A stretch of DNA of 64,000 nt from Acidobacteria bacterium UBA2990 (GTDB taxonomy: Bacteria; Acidobacteriota; Vicinamibacteria; Vicinamibacterales; UBA8438): the NCBI GenBank assembly GCA_002347025.1, contig DEAE01000010.1, positions 1 to 64,000 of the forward strand, read 5' to 3'. Under the pieces are notes generated by a model. It was given only the letters and a program-made list of their open reading frames with translations. It was not told where the DNA came from and did not search any database. Shown one piece after another: positions 8,400 through 17,355 of the stretch (position 1 is its first letter; each line of letters opens with the position of its first letter). A program made the translations under genes and the position numbers.

Positions 8400-9185
8400 A
8401 TGGCGATGAAACCTAAGCTAGAGGGAATCCGGATACAAAAGATCATTGCGGCAGCCGGCGTTGCTTCTAGGCGGGCGGCCGAGAGGTTCATGCTTGAAGG
8501 CCGCGTGACTGTGAACGGAACAGTGATTTCAACTTTAGGAGCCAGGGCAAACCCAGAAGGTGATGACATACGAGTCGATGGCCGTCGTGTTGCACGAAAG
8601 GTGAAGAGGCGTTATCTCTTGCTAAACAAGCCACGTGGCTTTGTTACCACTCGCAGTGATCCTCAGCATCGTCCGACCGTTATGGATTTGGTTCCAGGTG
8701 TTCGTGAGTCTGTTTATCCTGTTGGGCGATTGGATTACGACAGCGAAGGTTTGCTGCTGCTGACCAACGATGGAGAGTTGGCAGCCCGGGTGACACATCC
8801 TCGTCATGGTCTGGAACGGGTCTATGAAGCTCGTATACGCGGTGTGCCGGGAGCCGGCACCTTAAAACGGCTCACTCGTGGGGTGATGATTGACGGAAGG
8901 TTGTACTCGGCAGCTCAAGCTACCGTGATGTCGGCGGGCCGGGGCCAACGCGGAGATCAGTCGCTTTTACAGGTCGCTCTTACCGAAGGGCGAAACAGAC
9001 AGGTTCGGCAGATGTGTGGGGCTGTCGGACACCCTGTTGTTCGACTGCGAAGGATACGTATAGGTCCTATTCAGGACATGACCCTTCCACCTGGACGGTT
9101 CCGCGATCTCACGAATGGTGAAGTAGTTGCGCTTCGCGAGGCGGTTGGCCAGGGGCTTCGTGCTGCGGAGAGTGTCCCGAGGTGA
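8400..9185 (+). CDS. rluB: RluB/RsuA-family rRNA pseudouridine synthase
   Basis: Converts a specific uridine in ribosomal RNA to pseudouridine; the RluB-type enzymes act on 23S rRNA. The 261-residue product has an N-terminal S4 RNA-binding domain (RIQKIIAAAGVASRRAAERF) and the catalytic segment VGRLDYDSEGLLLLTNDGE, whose Asp is the nucleophile. The later motif EGRNRQVRQMCGAVGHPV is also typical. An in-frame ATG six bases downstream is an alternative start. Placement after scpA and scpB and before cmk matches a widely conserved cluster. Separation from RsuA is based on this context rather than on sequence, so the symbol is somewhat tentative. Confidence 0.9.
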   Translation: MAMKPKLEGIRIQKIIAAAGVASRRAAERFMLEGRVTVNGTVISTLGARANPEGDDIRVDGRRVARKVKRRYLLLNKPRGFVTTRSDPQHRPTVMDLVPGVRESVYPVGRLDYDSEGLLLLTNDGELAARVTHPRHGLERVYEARIRGVPGAGTLKRLTRGVMIDGRLYSAAQATVMSAGRGQRGDQSLLQVALTEGRNRQVRQMCGAVGHPVVRLRRIRIGPIQDMTLPPGRFRDLTNGEVVALREAVGQGLRAAESVPR

Positions 9186-9234
9186 GCTGTGACAGGAGAC
9201 GAATGGGGATTTAAGTCCGTCAGGGGTTGAGTAA

Positions 9235-9927
9235 ATGGAATCCTGTAAATCTGTAAAGCCGGTCATAGCTATTGATGGTCCGTCTGGTGCAGGCAAGGGC
9301 AGCGTGTCTCGAGCGATAGCCAAGGCGCTGGGTTGTCGTTATGTCGACTCTGGAGCAATGTACAGGGCAATTGCTTGGATGGCTCTCCATGAAGGTTTTG
9401 ACCTTGATGATGAAGCTGCAGTCTTGGCGTTAGCTGAACGAGTCGAATTGGTTCTTGGGGATCAATCAGTGACCGTTGGTGGTCACAATGTGACGAGTGC
9501 CATCCGCACTAGCGAGATCGATGCCGCATCAGCTCGTGTGGCCAGAATACCCGCCGTTAGGGATGTGCTTGTACGGCGCCAAAGATCCTACGCGGGAGCT
9601 AGCGGACTAGTTATGGAAGGGCGAGACATAGGGACAACAGTATTCCCCAACGCTGACGTGAAGGTCTACCTTGACGCGTCTCCTGCTGAGCGGGCTGTGC
9701 GTCGAGCCTCTGACCCTGCTCATGGGGTAGGTGTGGCTGCGGCTGCCCTGTCTGATGTGGCTAGTGCTCTTGAGGCTCGGGATTATTCAGATCGAACTCG
9801 GAGTAGCTCTCCTCTCAAGATAGCCGACGATGCTGTGTTGGTGGATACCACGGGGCTCCCGTTGGACAGTGTCGTCAAGAAGGTGCTGGGTATTGTGCAA
9901 CAACATTTCAAGCGAGGATGTAGCTGA
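9235..9927 (+). CDS. cmk: Cytidylate kinase
   Basis: Phosphorylates CMP and dCMP to the diphosphates in pyrimidine nucleotide recycling. The 230-residue product opens with the P-loop IDGPSGAGKGSVSRAIA at about residues 13-29, followed by CRYVDSGAMYRAIAWMAL. The GRDIGTTVFPNADVKVYLDA stretch and the lid-region RDYSDRTRSSSPL complete the signature of bacterial CMP kinase. The length is standard. cmk followed by rpsA is a common bacterial pair, but here the two are separated by about 440 bases that hold a strong promoter for rpsA. Confidence 0.96.
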   Translation: MESCKSVKPVIAIDGPSGAGKGSVSRAIAKALGCRYVDSGAMYRAIAWMALHEGFDLDDEAAVLALAERVELVLGDQSVTVGGHNVTSAIRTSEIDAASARVARIPAVRDVLVRRQRSYAGASGLVMEGRDIGTTVFPNADVKVYLDASPAERAVRRASDPAHGVGVAAAALSDVASALEARDYSDRTRSSSPLKIADDAVLVDTTGLPLDSVVKKVLGIVQQHFKRGCS

Positions 9928-10366
9928 GTCGGCCGGTGGGTGGGCGTGGGCCGAGCAGTCTGCCCAGACTTCGGTCATGGTGGCTGCTTCGGGAGACAAG
10001 TGCTGGTCGAATGTCGAAACATTTTATCTGGTGCGGTAGCGGTGTTTGAGTAGCTCCGTGTTGAGGGTTGGAAAATTACAAGCTTTAGGGAGTGCCGCGT
10101 CTCAGTTTGACGAGTGAGGATAAGAGGCGTAGAATCTAAGCCTTATAGCCAATCAGTGCATCGACGACAGGTGGTCTTGACTGTGCTGCCGAGGTCGCTG
10201 CGTGGGTTGGGTATGCGTGTTTCTATTGTGACCGTGCGAGTAGGTTCGTTGATCTAGCTTGCTGGTCGCGTGAAACTGTGAACGCATACGAAGAGCCTTA
10301 GCCTGTGGGAAACTTAAGGGTATCGCCGCGGGCGGGGAAGGTGTTCAGAGGAGGTTCCGGAGTTTT
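9928..10366. other. Intergenic region and long rpsA leader
   Basis: No open frame here looks like a gene, and I recognise no tRNA or other RNA. The region holds the rpsA promoter at 10107-10135, so the part from about 10142 would be a 5' leader of roughly 225 bases. A good ribosome-binding site (AGAGGAGG, 10347-10354) precedes the rpsA ATG. Confidence 0.5.
10107..10135 (+). promoter_or_regulatory. Sigma-70-type promoter for rpsA
   Basis: TTGACG at 10107-10112 and TAGAAT at 10130-10135 are separated by exactly 17 bases. Each hexamer differs from the consensus at one position. This is the best-matching promoter I found in the window, and it gives rpsA transcription independent of cmk. Confidence 0.7.
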
Positions 10367-12124
10367 ATGGCAAATGTAGAAGACGTCGACAAGGTTGATC
10401 CGGCGGAAAAAGCAGGGCGGCCTAATCACATGACGATCATGGTAGATCGGGCAGACGACGATGGTGCCGATGAAGATTACGAGCAATTACTCAAACTCTA
10501 CGAAGGCAGTTTCAGGAATATAGCCGAGGGTGAGGTTATTTCCGGTACGGTCTTGAAGGTGTCATCGTCGGATGTTGTGGTCGATGTTGGCTATAAGTCC
10601 GAAGGCGTGATTGCCATACAAGAATTTTTCGATGAAAACGGTGAGTGTATCGTTCATCCTGGAGATACGGTCGACGTGTTGCTAGAACGCACTGAAGACC
10701 GAGATGGCCATATCGTTCTGTCTCGCGAAAAGGCCGAAAAGATGAAGATTTGGGATGAAGTTGAAAAGGCCTATGAGGACCAAAAGGTTGTTATAGGTCG
10801 TGTGATTGAAAGAATTAAGGGGGGATTAGCAGTAGACATTGGAGTCAGAGCTTTCCTGCCTGGTTCACAGGTGGACGTCCGTCCGGTTCGGAACCTGGAC
10901 GCGCTGCGTGGTGAGGAACTGCGGATGCGCGTTATTAAGGTGAACAAGAAGCGAGGCAACATAGTTTTGTCTCGTAAAGCTCTTCTCGAAGAAGAGAATG
11001 CTGAGAAAAAGCAGCGCACTTTAGAGACCTTGGAGGAGGGTAAGGTACTCCGAGGGATAGTTAAGAACATTACTGATTATGGTGCGTTCATTGACCTTGG
11101 TGGGCTCGATGGGTTGCTGCATGTGACCGACATGTCTTGGGGCCGGGCTGCACACCCTTCTGAGCAATTTAAGGTGAACGATGAAGTTGATATCGTGGTG
11201 CTCAAGTTCGACCGGACCAGCGAACGCGTATCACTGGGGTACAAACAACTGCATCCTGACCCATGGACTGATGTTGAGGAGCGTTATGCAGTTGGGCAAC
11301 GTCTAAGCGGCAAGGTTGTAAGCCTGACAGACTATGGTGCCTTTGTAGAGCTCGAGCCTGGCGTTGAGGGTTTGATACACGTTTCTGAGATGTCATGGAG
11401 CAAGCGGATTAAGCACCCTTCAAAATTGATAGACGTCGGAGATGCGGTAGAGTCGATGGTCTTGGGAGTTGACCCTCAGGCTCGTCGAATCTCTCTTGGG
11501 CTCAAGCAGATTGAGTCGAACCCGTGGCAGCAGTTGGCTGAGAAATATCCTATAGGGTCGCGCTTGGTCGGAACCATTCGTAACCTGACAGAATTCGGGG
11601 CTTTCGTCGAGGTCGAGGAGGGGATAGACGGGCTCATTCACATCTCGGACATTTCGTGGAGCAAGCGTTTGAAGCACCCCTCTGAGGTTGTGAAGAAGGG
11701 CGAAGAGATCGAGGCGATGGTCCTTAGTGTCGACCCTGATAATCAGAGGTTGTCGCTCGGGTTGAAGCAATTATCTACCGATATCTGGGACGAATTTTTT
11801 GAGAACCACAAGGTCGGGACTGTAGTAGAGGGTAAGGTTGCCCGGATTACCAACTTTGGTGCGTTTGTCGAACTGGCTGAAGGCATCGAAGGGCTTATCC
11901 ATGTGTCGGAGTTTGATGATGAGGGTGGTCGTGACAAAGTTGAGTTGAAGGTAGACGAAGTGACGAGCATGAAAATCATCAAATTGAGTCCTGAGGAACG
12001 GAAAATCGGCCTTAGCATCCGTGCCTTAAAGTCGGACGATTATGAGGCCGACTGGGAGTCGTATGATTCGTCTTCCGGTTCGCCAGAGGTTACCCTGGGC
12101 GATCACTTTAAGAATCAGACCTAG
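10367..12124 (+). CDS. rpsA: Ribosomal protein S1
   Basis: RNA-binding protein of the small ribosomal subunit that helps mRNAs with weak ribosome-binding sites. The 585-residue product contains six S1 repeats, starting near residues 52, 136, 222, 309, 396 and 483. Repeats 3 to 6 are the best conserved, with recurring ITDYGAFIDLGGLDGLLHV-type sequences, each followed by SLGxKQ. An acidic N-terminal extension of about 45 residues precedes the first repeat. A purine-rich site (AGAGGAGG) lies about 12 bases before the ATG. Its own promoter and a leader of about 225 bases suggest separate, possibly post-transcriptional, control. The following HU/IHF-type gene reproduces the rpsA-ihfB order known from Proteobacteria. 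Confidence 0.95.
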   Translation: MANVEDVDKVDPAEKAGRPNHMTIMVDRADDDGADEDYEQLLKLYEGSFRNIAEGEVISGTVLKVSSSDVVVDVGYKSEGVIAIQEFFDENGECIVHPGDTVDVLLERTEDRDGHIVLSREKAEKMKIWDEVEKAYEDQKVVIGRVIERIKGGLAVDIGVRAFLPGSQVDVRPVRNLDALRGEELRMRVIKVNKKRGNIVLSRKALLEEENAEKKQRTLETLEEGKVLRGIVKNITDYGAFIDLGGLDGLLHVTDMSWGRAAHPSEQFKVNDEVDIVVLKFDRTSERVSLGYKQLHPDPWTDVEERYAVGQRLSGKVVSLTDYGAFVELEPGVEGLIHVSEMSWSKRIKHPSKLIDVGDAVESMVLGVDPQARRISLGLKQIESNPWQQLAEKYPIGSRLVGTIRNLTEFGAFVEVEEGIDGLIHISDISWSKRLKHPSEVVKKGEEIEAMVLSVDPDNQRLSLGLKQLSTDIWDEFFENHKVGTVVEGKVARITNFGAFVELAEGIEGLIHVSEFDDEGGRDKVELKVDEVTSMKIIKLSPEERKIGLSIRALKSDDYEADWESYDSSSGSPEVTLGDHFKNQT

Positions 12125-12378
12125 AGGGTTCTTGGTCTAGTCTGGATGAAACGGACCAACTGGGAGGGGAGCCAATAGGGATGGAGTGGGTGTTGGATTT
12201 CCCAGGCTGTTCCGCGGTGAAGCCCTTGGGCGCCGTTTTGAGATTGATGTGACAGCGTGTTGGGGCCCCTTTTTCTGACAGCTGCAAGTTCTGGACTGGA
12301 AGTGGCCATGACCGGCTCCGTGACGCCGAGATTTCGGCCTGACGTGAGCGGGTTGTATCGCCTGTTAGGGGAGAAATC

Positions 12379-12756
12379 TTGGCATCAAGCGGGAGCATGA
12401 CGAAAGCGGCACTCGTTGAGGAAGTGTCAAGAACTGCCGAACTAACCAAGAAGCATTCTGAGGTCATAGTCGAGACTGTGTTTCAGAGCATAATCATGGC
12501 TCTCCGGCGTGGCGAGAAGATAGAACTGCGTGGATTTGGAAGTTTTCGCTTGCGCCAGCGCGAATCGAGAAAAGGGCGGAATCCAAAGACCGGAGACCGG
12601 GTAGATGTTCCCCCTAAGAAGGTTCCCTACTTTAAACCAGGTAAAGAGCTTAAAGAGCTAATCAATAGAAAGCCATCACCGGAGTCGGAATCGAGCCTTT
12701 CTAAACCCATCGTGCCGGTTGATTCTGGGGGAACCAGATCACTGACCCCAACTTAA
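12379..12756 (+). CDS. HU/IHF-family DNA-binding protein
   Basis: Small dimeric DNA-bending nucleoid protein. The core MTKAALVEEVSRTAELTKK, the beta-arm segment IELRGFGSFRLRQRESRKGR and RNPKTGDRVDVPPKKVPYFKP match the HU/IHF family; the position right after rpsA suggests the IHF-beta branch. The TTG start at 12379 is chosen because GGGGAG ends six bases upstream; ATG 12397 gives a more usual N-terminus, but its nearest GGGAG is only one base away. A tail of about 25 residues rich in Ser and Pro extends past the usual end. The partner subunit, if any, is not in the window. Confidence 0.9.
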   Translation: MASSGSMTKAALVEEVSRTAELTKKHSEVIVETVFQSIIMALRRGEKIELRGFGSFRLRQRESRKGRNPKTGDRVDVPPKKVPYFKPGKELKELINRKPSPESESSLSKPIVPVDSGGTRSLTPT

Positions 12757-12848
12757 GTGAGACTACCGTTCTACCTGAGATAGCTTGTTGGTCGAAGTTT
12801 GCTTTCAACTCGGTTCGGCTAAGTGAGCAAGGAGGTGTAAACTTAATT

Positions 12849-13346
12849 GTGGAGCGACTCTGGTCTCCTTGGAGGCTCAGTTACGTGACTGGGTCCTCTG
12901 GCATGCAAGCCGATTGCATATTTTGCGACGCTAGAGACGACACCAGTTCTGCCTCCCTTGTTGTCACTAGGGCTGAGACCTGTTTCGTGGTTCTCAACCT
13001 TTATCCTTACAACAGCGGCCACCTCATGGTGGTTCCCAATCGTCATTTGGCGGCTTTGGCCGAAGCTTCCCATGAGCAGCTGGCCGAACTTATGATGATG
13101 GCACGTCGTGCCGAAATCGCATTAGCCGAAGCCTACCGTCCAGATGGGATGAACATTGGAATTAACCTGGGGAATGCCGGTGGTGCTGGTGTGCCCTGGC
13201 ATCTTCATCTCCATCTTGTTCCACGTTGGACTGGCGACACAAATTTTATGACGGTGGTGGGTGCAACGCGAGTTTTGCCCGAAGAGCCACTGCAAACGCT
13301 CAAACGCCTTCGCCCGATTTTTGAACGTCTCGCTGATGACGGTTGA
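12849..13346 (+). CDS. HIT-family hydrolase (Ap4A phosphorylase/hydrolase-like)
   Basis: Nucleotide-binding hydrolase or transferase of the histidine-triad superfamily. The 165-residue product has the catalytic triad region WHLHLHLVPRW near residues 117-127 and the preceding NAGGAGVPWH. An N-terminal CIFC pair and YPYNSGHLMVVPNRH are typical of the bacterial group annotated as HIT-family or diadenosine-tetraphosphate-active proteins. The GTG start is supported by AAGGAGGTG at 12829-12837. The exact substrate cannot be told from sequence. It stands between the HU gene and the VWFA protein, without clear operon partners. Confidence 0.92.
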   Translation: MERLWSPWRLSYVTGSSGMQADCIFCDARDDTSSASLVVTRAETCFVVLNLYPYNSGHLMVVPNRHLAALAEASHEQLAELMMMARRAEIALAEAYRPDGMNIGINLGNAGGAGVPWHLHLHLVPRWTGDTNFMTVVGATRVLPEEPLQTLKRLRPIFERLADDG

Positions 13347-13430
13347 TAGGGCAAGAACTTGCGGATTTATGCCAGCTCTCGAGCTGTATTGTCCGAGGTT
13401 AACCCTGGTTATTAAGCGAGTTTGATGTGG

Positions 13431-13459
13431 CTTGGGTGCATCCACCCAAGTGGTATCAT
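13431..13459 (+). promoter_or_regulatory. Candidate promoter with an inverted repeat, upstream of the VWFA gene
   Basis: A perfect inverted repeat of eight bases with a four-base centre (CTTGGGTG / CACCCAAG, 13431-13450) is followed by an extended -10 type element, TGGTATCAT, at 13451-13459. TTGGGT at 13432-13437 is a weak -35 with a 16-base spacer. The repeat therefore lies over the -35 and spacer, as an operator might. Confidence 0.4.
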
Positions 13460-13506
13460 TGCCTTGGATCGTGTCGCTCATAGGCAAATTGTAAGGAAAG
13501 ACCAGT

Positions 13507-15627
13507 ATGTCCTGTATTCCGTTTTCAAGCCTACAAGAGACTGGACAAGGCCGTCACACTATGCGGAAAGTTTGCTGGCAGTCATTACTTTGGTCGGTTC
13601 TTATTTTTCTGAATCCCGCGCCTGCTACCACGAGAGAGGCTCCTCAACCACCTCAGGTTCCAGTCTCTGCTGACCAGCCAGAGGCTCAGGCGTCGGTAAG
13701 TGCTGATGAGCAGCAGCAGACACCAGTGTTTCGCTCAGAGATCAACTTTGTTCGAGTTGATGCAATTGTGACGGATAATGACGGTAATCCAGTACTCGAT
13801 CTAACAGCGGACGATTTCGAAATCTTTGAAGACGATGTCGCTCAACAAATAGAGTCTTTCAGGCTAGTGCAAATTACGGGTCTTCCGGATCCGGATCTGC
13901 CGCCGCCGTCCAGTATTCGGAATGAATTTGACGAGGAACGAGAGGCAGCTCGTGAGGACTCACGGATTTTTGTTTTCTTCTTGGACGATTACCATGTGCG
14001 ATATGGCAACGCGGTTCGCATGACTGCACCACTCGTCGAATTTGTGGAAACCCAACTTGCTCCTACCGATTTAGTGGCGGTTATGTATCCCCTAACTCCA
14101 GTTGGTGATGTCCGGCTTACGAGGGACCACGCACAGATTGTGAGGGCTTTACAGTCATTCGAAGGTCGAAAGTACAACTATGAGCCCAAAAACCTTTATG
14201 AGCAGCAATACACCCACTACGACACAACTACGGTCGAGATGATTCGTAACGATGTGAGTTTGTCTGCATTAAAGGCTTTGTCGATCCATCTCGGAGGACT
14301 GCGTGAAGGGCGAAAATCAGCTATCGTGCTGACTGAAGGTTATTCAAACTATGTGCCACCCCAGATGCGGCATAATGCTCAGGCAGTCGGCACCTATAAT
14401 CCCCAACGGAACAATCCACTGGCTGGAGAAAACCCTTTTGAGGAGACCAACCAATTCTTTGAGGCCTCAGCGATGCGGATGATCTTGCTGGACGCGGCTG
14501 ACGTAGCCAACAAGAACAACACGAGTTTGTATATGGTGGACCCTCGTGGGTTGGCCGCTGGGGAATTTGATATGAGCAATCCGGTTATCGATATGCGGAC
14601 AGATAGGCGGATTATGCGCGATATGCAGGACACACTCTATGTCTTGGCTGATCAAACCGATGGGCGTGCGATTATGAATCGCAACGACGTACAGCCAGGC
14701 CTGGCTCAAATTGTTGCGGATCAGAGTTCGTATTACTTGCTTGGTTACACTTCATCGGGTGCTCCCACCGATGGTAAATTTCATGAAATCAAGGTTCGTG
14801 TCAGGCGAGACGATATAAACGTGCGTGCCCGTAAAGGTTACTACGCATTAACTGAGACCAACGCGGCGCGGGTCTTGGCTCCACCCAGGAGAGAGCGGCC
14901 GAGAGCTATTGACATAGCGCTGGCTTCTTTGGCCGAACCGACGAATCGTCGTTTGGTGAGAACTTGGGTTGGAGCTAGCCGGGGGAACAATGGCCGGACG
15001 AAAATGACCTTCGTTTGGGAACCGGTCGGTGCAAGTAGAGATCAGCGTAGGGAGTCTGCCTCTCAGGTCATGCTGATGGCGATGAATGATAGTAGTGCCT
15101 ATTTTAGGGGAGAAGTCCCAGCACGCTCTGGTGGGAACTTGCCTCGTGCTGACTTTGAAGCCGATCCAGGTTCACTTGAGCTCAACGTGGCTATTGAGGA
15201 TGAATATGGCGATGTGTTGGATCGGGCGGTCGACCAATGGACTGTTCCAGATTTTACAGGCCCTGATGTTGCCTTGAGTACCCCGACAGTTTTGCGAGCC
15301 CAGAATGCTTTGGAGCTTAGGCAGTTCTTGTCAGATCCAGAGGCGTTGCCGAGTGCCAGCCGACACTTCAGACGGACAGACCATCTGTTGGTTCGAGTGG
15401 AGGTTTACACCCCAGGAGACACGGCAGCTGTTGTCACCGGACAGTTGTTGAATCGAGAGGGACTTTCGATGCTTGAATTGCCTATTGAACAGCTGGCTGG
15501 TACTGGAACTCATCAACTAAATCTACAACTGGCACCATTTCCACGAGGAGATTATCTGGTCGAAATCTCAGCGGAGGCAGGCGATCAGGTGGCTACGTCC
15601 CTTGTTGCATTCCGGATCCAAGGCTGA
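13507..15627 (+). CDS. Secreted VWFA-related protein of the Acidobacteria type
   Basis: A 706-residue exported protein with an N-terminal signal sequence. A domain near residues 76-120 (INFVRVDAIVTDNDGNPVLDL and DFEIFEDDVAQQIESF) precedes a von Willebrand A-like domain that begins FVFFLDDYHVRYGN and continues to about residue 440, ending in YYLLGYTSS and VRARKGYY. This combination is the family often annotated as VWFA-related Acidobacterial domain protein; its function is unknown. The metal-site motif is not a standard DxSxS. ATG 13507 has AAGGAAAG six bases upstream; ATG 13561 would give a more typical signal peptide (MRKVCWQSLLWSVLIFL). The C-terminal 250 residues look beta-rich and I cannot assign them. 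Confidence 0.88.
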   Translation: MSCIPFSSLQETGQGRHTMRKVCWQSLLWSVLIFLNPAPATTREAPQPPQVPVSADQPEAQASVSADEQQQTPVFRSEINFVRVDAIVTDNDGNPVLDLTADDFEIFEDDVAQQIESFRLVQITGLPDPDLPPPSSIRNEFDEEREAAREDSRIFVFFLDDYHVRYGNAVRMTAPLVEFVETQLAPTDLVAVMYPLTPVGDVRLTRDHAQIVRALQSFEGRKYNYEPKNLYEQQYTHYDTTTVEMIRNDVSLSALKALSIHLGGLREGRKSAIVLTEGYSNYVPPQMRHNAQAVGTYNPQRNNPLAGENPFEETNQFFEASAMRMILLDAADVANKNNTSLYMVDPRGLAAGEFDMSNPVIDMRTDRRIMRDMQDTLYVLADQTDGRAIMNRNDVQPGLAQIVADQSSYYLLGYTSSGAPTDGKFHEIKVRVRRDDINVRARKGYYALTETNAARVLAPPRRERPRAIDIALASLAEPTNRRLVRTWVGASRGNNGRTKMTFVWEPVGASRDQRRESASQVMLMAMNDSSAYFRGEVPARSGGNLPRADFEADPGSLELNVAIEDEYGDVLDRAVDQWTVPDFTGPDVALSTPTVLRAQNALELRQFLSDPEALPSASRHFRRTDHLLVRVEVYTPGDTAAVVTGQLLNREGLSMLELPIEQLAGTGTHQLNLQLAPFPRGDYLVEISAEAGDQVATSLVAFRIQG

Positions 15628-15698
15628 GTGACCTAGTGACAACAAGCATTTTTCGATAGGCGGTTGAATGGGAAAGTTGTTACAGCTGTGCTTGCGTT

Positions 15699-16118
15699 AT
15701 GTCTGGTGAAGAAAGCAGGGAGCCCATACGGGTCATTGTTGCTAAACCTGGGCTAGATGGCCACGACCGCGGAGCAAAGGTGATCGCTCGTGCGCTTCGC
15801 GATGAAGGTATGGAAGTTATCTACACTGGGCTCAGGCAGACGCCGGAACAGATAGTTCAAGCGGCACTGCAGGAGGATGCTGGGGTAATAGGACTTTCGA
15901 TCTTATCTGGTGCGCACAATCATGTTTGCCCGCGAGTGATGGAATTGCTACATGAGAATGGGCTCGATGATGTTCTAGTGGTTGTTGGGGGCATTATCCC
16001 TGATGTGGATCTTCCGGGTTTGAAGGCGATGGGAGTTGAGGGCATATTTCAACCAGGAACGCCAATGCGAGCAATTGTCAGTTTTATTCGCCAGCATCAC
16101 CGTCGTGGAAAGGTGTAA
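15699..16118 (+). CDS. Stand-alone B12-binding subunit of a methylmalonyl-CoA mutase-type enzyme
   Basis: A 139-residue cobalamin-binding protein equivalent to the C-terminal domain of methylmalonyl-CoA mutase. The cobalt-ligand motif is seen in LDGHDRGAKVIARAL, followed by GLSILSGAH and VVGGIIPDVDLPGLKAMGV, which bind the nucleotide tail of the cofactor. No substrate-binding barrel domain is attached, so the mutase would be split into two subunits and the large one lies elsewhere. meaB, the GTPase that protects this enzyme class, is found in the same window at 42.5 kb. A role in propionyl-CoA or methylmalonyl-CoA metabolism follows from the family; other acyl-CoA mutases use the same small subunit. 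Confidence 0.92.
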   Translation: MSGEESREPIRVIVAKPGLDGHDRGAKVIARALRDEGMEVIYTGLRQTPEQIVQAALQEDAGVIGLSILSGAHNHVCPRVMELLHENGLDDVLVVVGGIIPDVDLPGLKAMGVEGIFQPGTPMRAIVSFIRQHHRRGKV

Positions 16119-16310
16119 TCCGTTTCAGGGCGGTTGAGTTGGGGCTGTTTGGCTCTGTCTCTCGTTAGTGCGGGTGTCTGAACTTGTTCAACCTGCTTGA
16201 GAATTGCCTGAACAGGCTTACTGAATAGAGTCGACTTGCTTTGACCACAGTGGGCATAATGCTCTAAGCGTTAAGATTGCTTTATTCAGATTGTGCGGCT
16301 AGGCTCAGGC

Positions 16311-17237
16311 ATGACCATGTCACAAACACTTCTGCTCGCAGACGATAGTCTGACTATTCAGCGGGTTATAGAACTTACATTTGCTGATGAAGATATTGGT
16401 GTGGTTGCGGTAGGTGACGGTTCGCAGGCGATAGAGCGTATTAAGGCGGACCCTCCGGATATCGTGCTTGCTGATTCAGATATGCCGAAAAAGAACGGCT
16501 ACGAGGTTGCGGCGTTCATCAAGAGTGACCCTGCTTTGGCTCACATCCCTGTGGTGCTCTTGACCGGGGCCTTCGAACCGGTCGAAGGTGATCGTGCGCG
16601 TAAGATCGGATGCGATGCGGTCTTGGTTAAACCTTTTGAACCTCAGCGGGTTATTAGCAGAGTGCAGGAACTGCTTGGTCGTTCCCAAGTGGCAGATGTT
16701 TCGCTAGCAGGCGGAGGACTTCAGGAACCTTCCGGTGGTAGCGGCCGATTGGTTGCCGGTCTACCGAATGTGGAGGACGTGAACTTGGCTCAGGTTGGCA
16801 CTGTGGCGGCTAACCCCGAAATTAGTGTTGAATCTCTCGGTGGTGCATTGAATGCCTTGGAAGGGGCCTTGGACACGTTGCGTTTTGATGGGTCGGATCC
16901 TCCATCTCCTTTGTTGAACAGTTCGGACTCGCCATCACCTGCCAATCGGGTTTCTGATGCGGCTCGCAAATCTGCGTCGACACCACCCACTTTGGCTGAG
17001 GCCTTTATAGCATTGTTGGCTGCCGAACAGGGTCAGGTCGATGCGCCTAAAATGAGTTTTAGCCTCCCAAGGCTCACGGCGCCAGTTGATGTGAGTCCAG
17101 AGTTCATTGACAGGGTGACAGAGCGGGTAATCGAGAGGCTTTCTTCGACTGTAACCCGCGACATGTTGGCGGATATTGTCTCGCGTGTTGCAGAGCGCTT
17201 GGTGCGCGAGGAACTCGGTCGGCCTAAACAGCTGTGA
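16311..17237 (+). CDS. Response regulator receiver protein with a helical C-terminal tail
   Basis: A two-component receiver protein without a recognisable DNA-binding domain. The receiver domain covers about residues 3-120 with the acidic pair in LLADDS, the phospho-acceptor Asp in DIVLADSDMPKKNGYE, the conserved Thr in VVLLTGAFE and the Lys in AVLVKPFEP. A Ser/Pro/Asp-rich linker follows, and the last 50 residues form amphipathic helices (VIERLSSTVTRDMLADIV, VAERLVREELG). That tail resembles the C-terminal helices seen in PopZ-like and some deltaproteobacterial receiver proteins. ATG 16311 is taken as start; the frame is open from GTG 16293. No kinase is encoded nearby. Confidence 0.85.
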   Translation: MTMSQTLLLADDSLTIQRVIELTFADEDIGVVAVGDGSQAIERIKADPPDIVLADSDMPKKNGYEVAAFIKSDPALAHIPVVLLTGAFEPVEGDRARKIGCDAVLVKPFEPQRVISRVQELLGRSQVADVSLAGGGLQEPSGGSGRLVAGLPNVEDVNLAQVGTVAANPEISVESLGGALNALEGALDTLRFDGSDPPSPLLNSSDSPSPANRVSDAARKSASTPPTLAEAFIALLAAEQGQVDAPKMSFSLPRLTAPVDVSPEFIDRVTERVIERLSSTVTRDMLADIVSRVAERLVREELGRPKQL

Positions 17238-17355
17238 AGATGCAGGTTTCACTCAGATTTTGGTAAAGCTTGAGGGGCCAGACCTTCTGTAACAGTAGCG
17301 TGAAGGTACAGCATTTTCGGCGAGTGGTCTTCGTTCATCTGGGCTTTTAGTTCCC

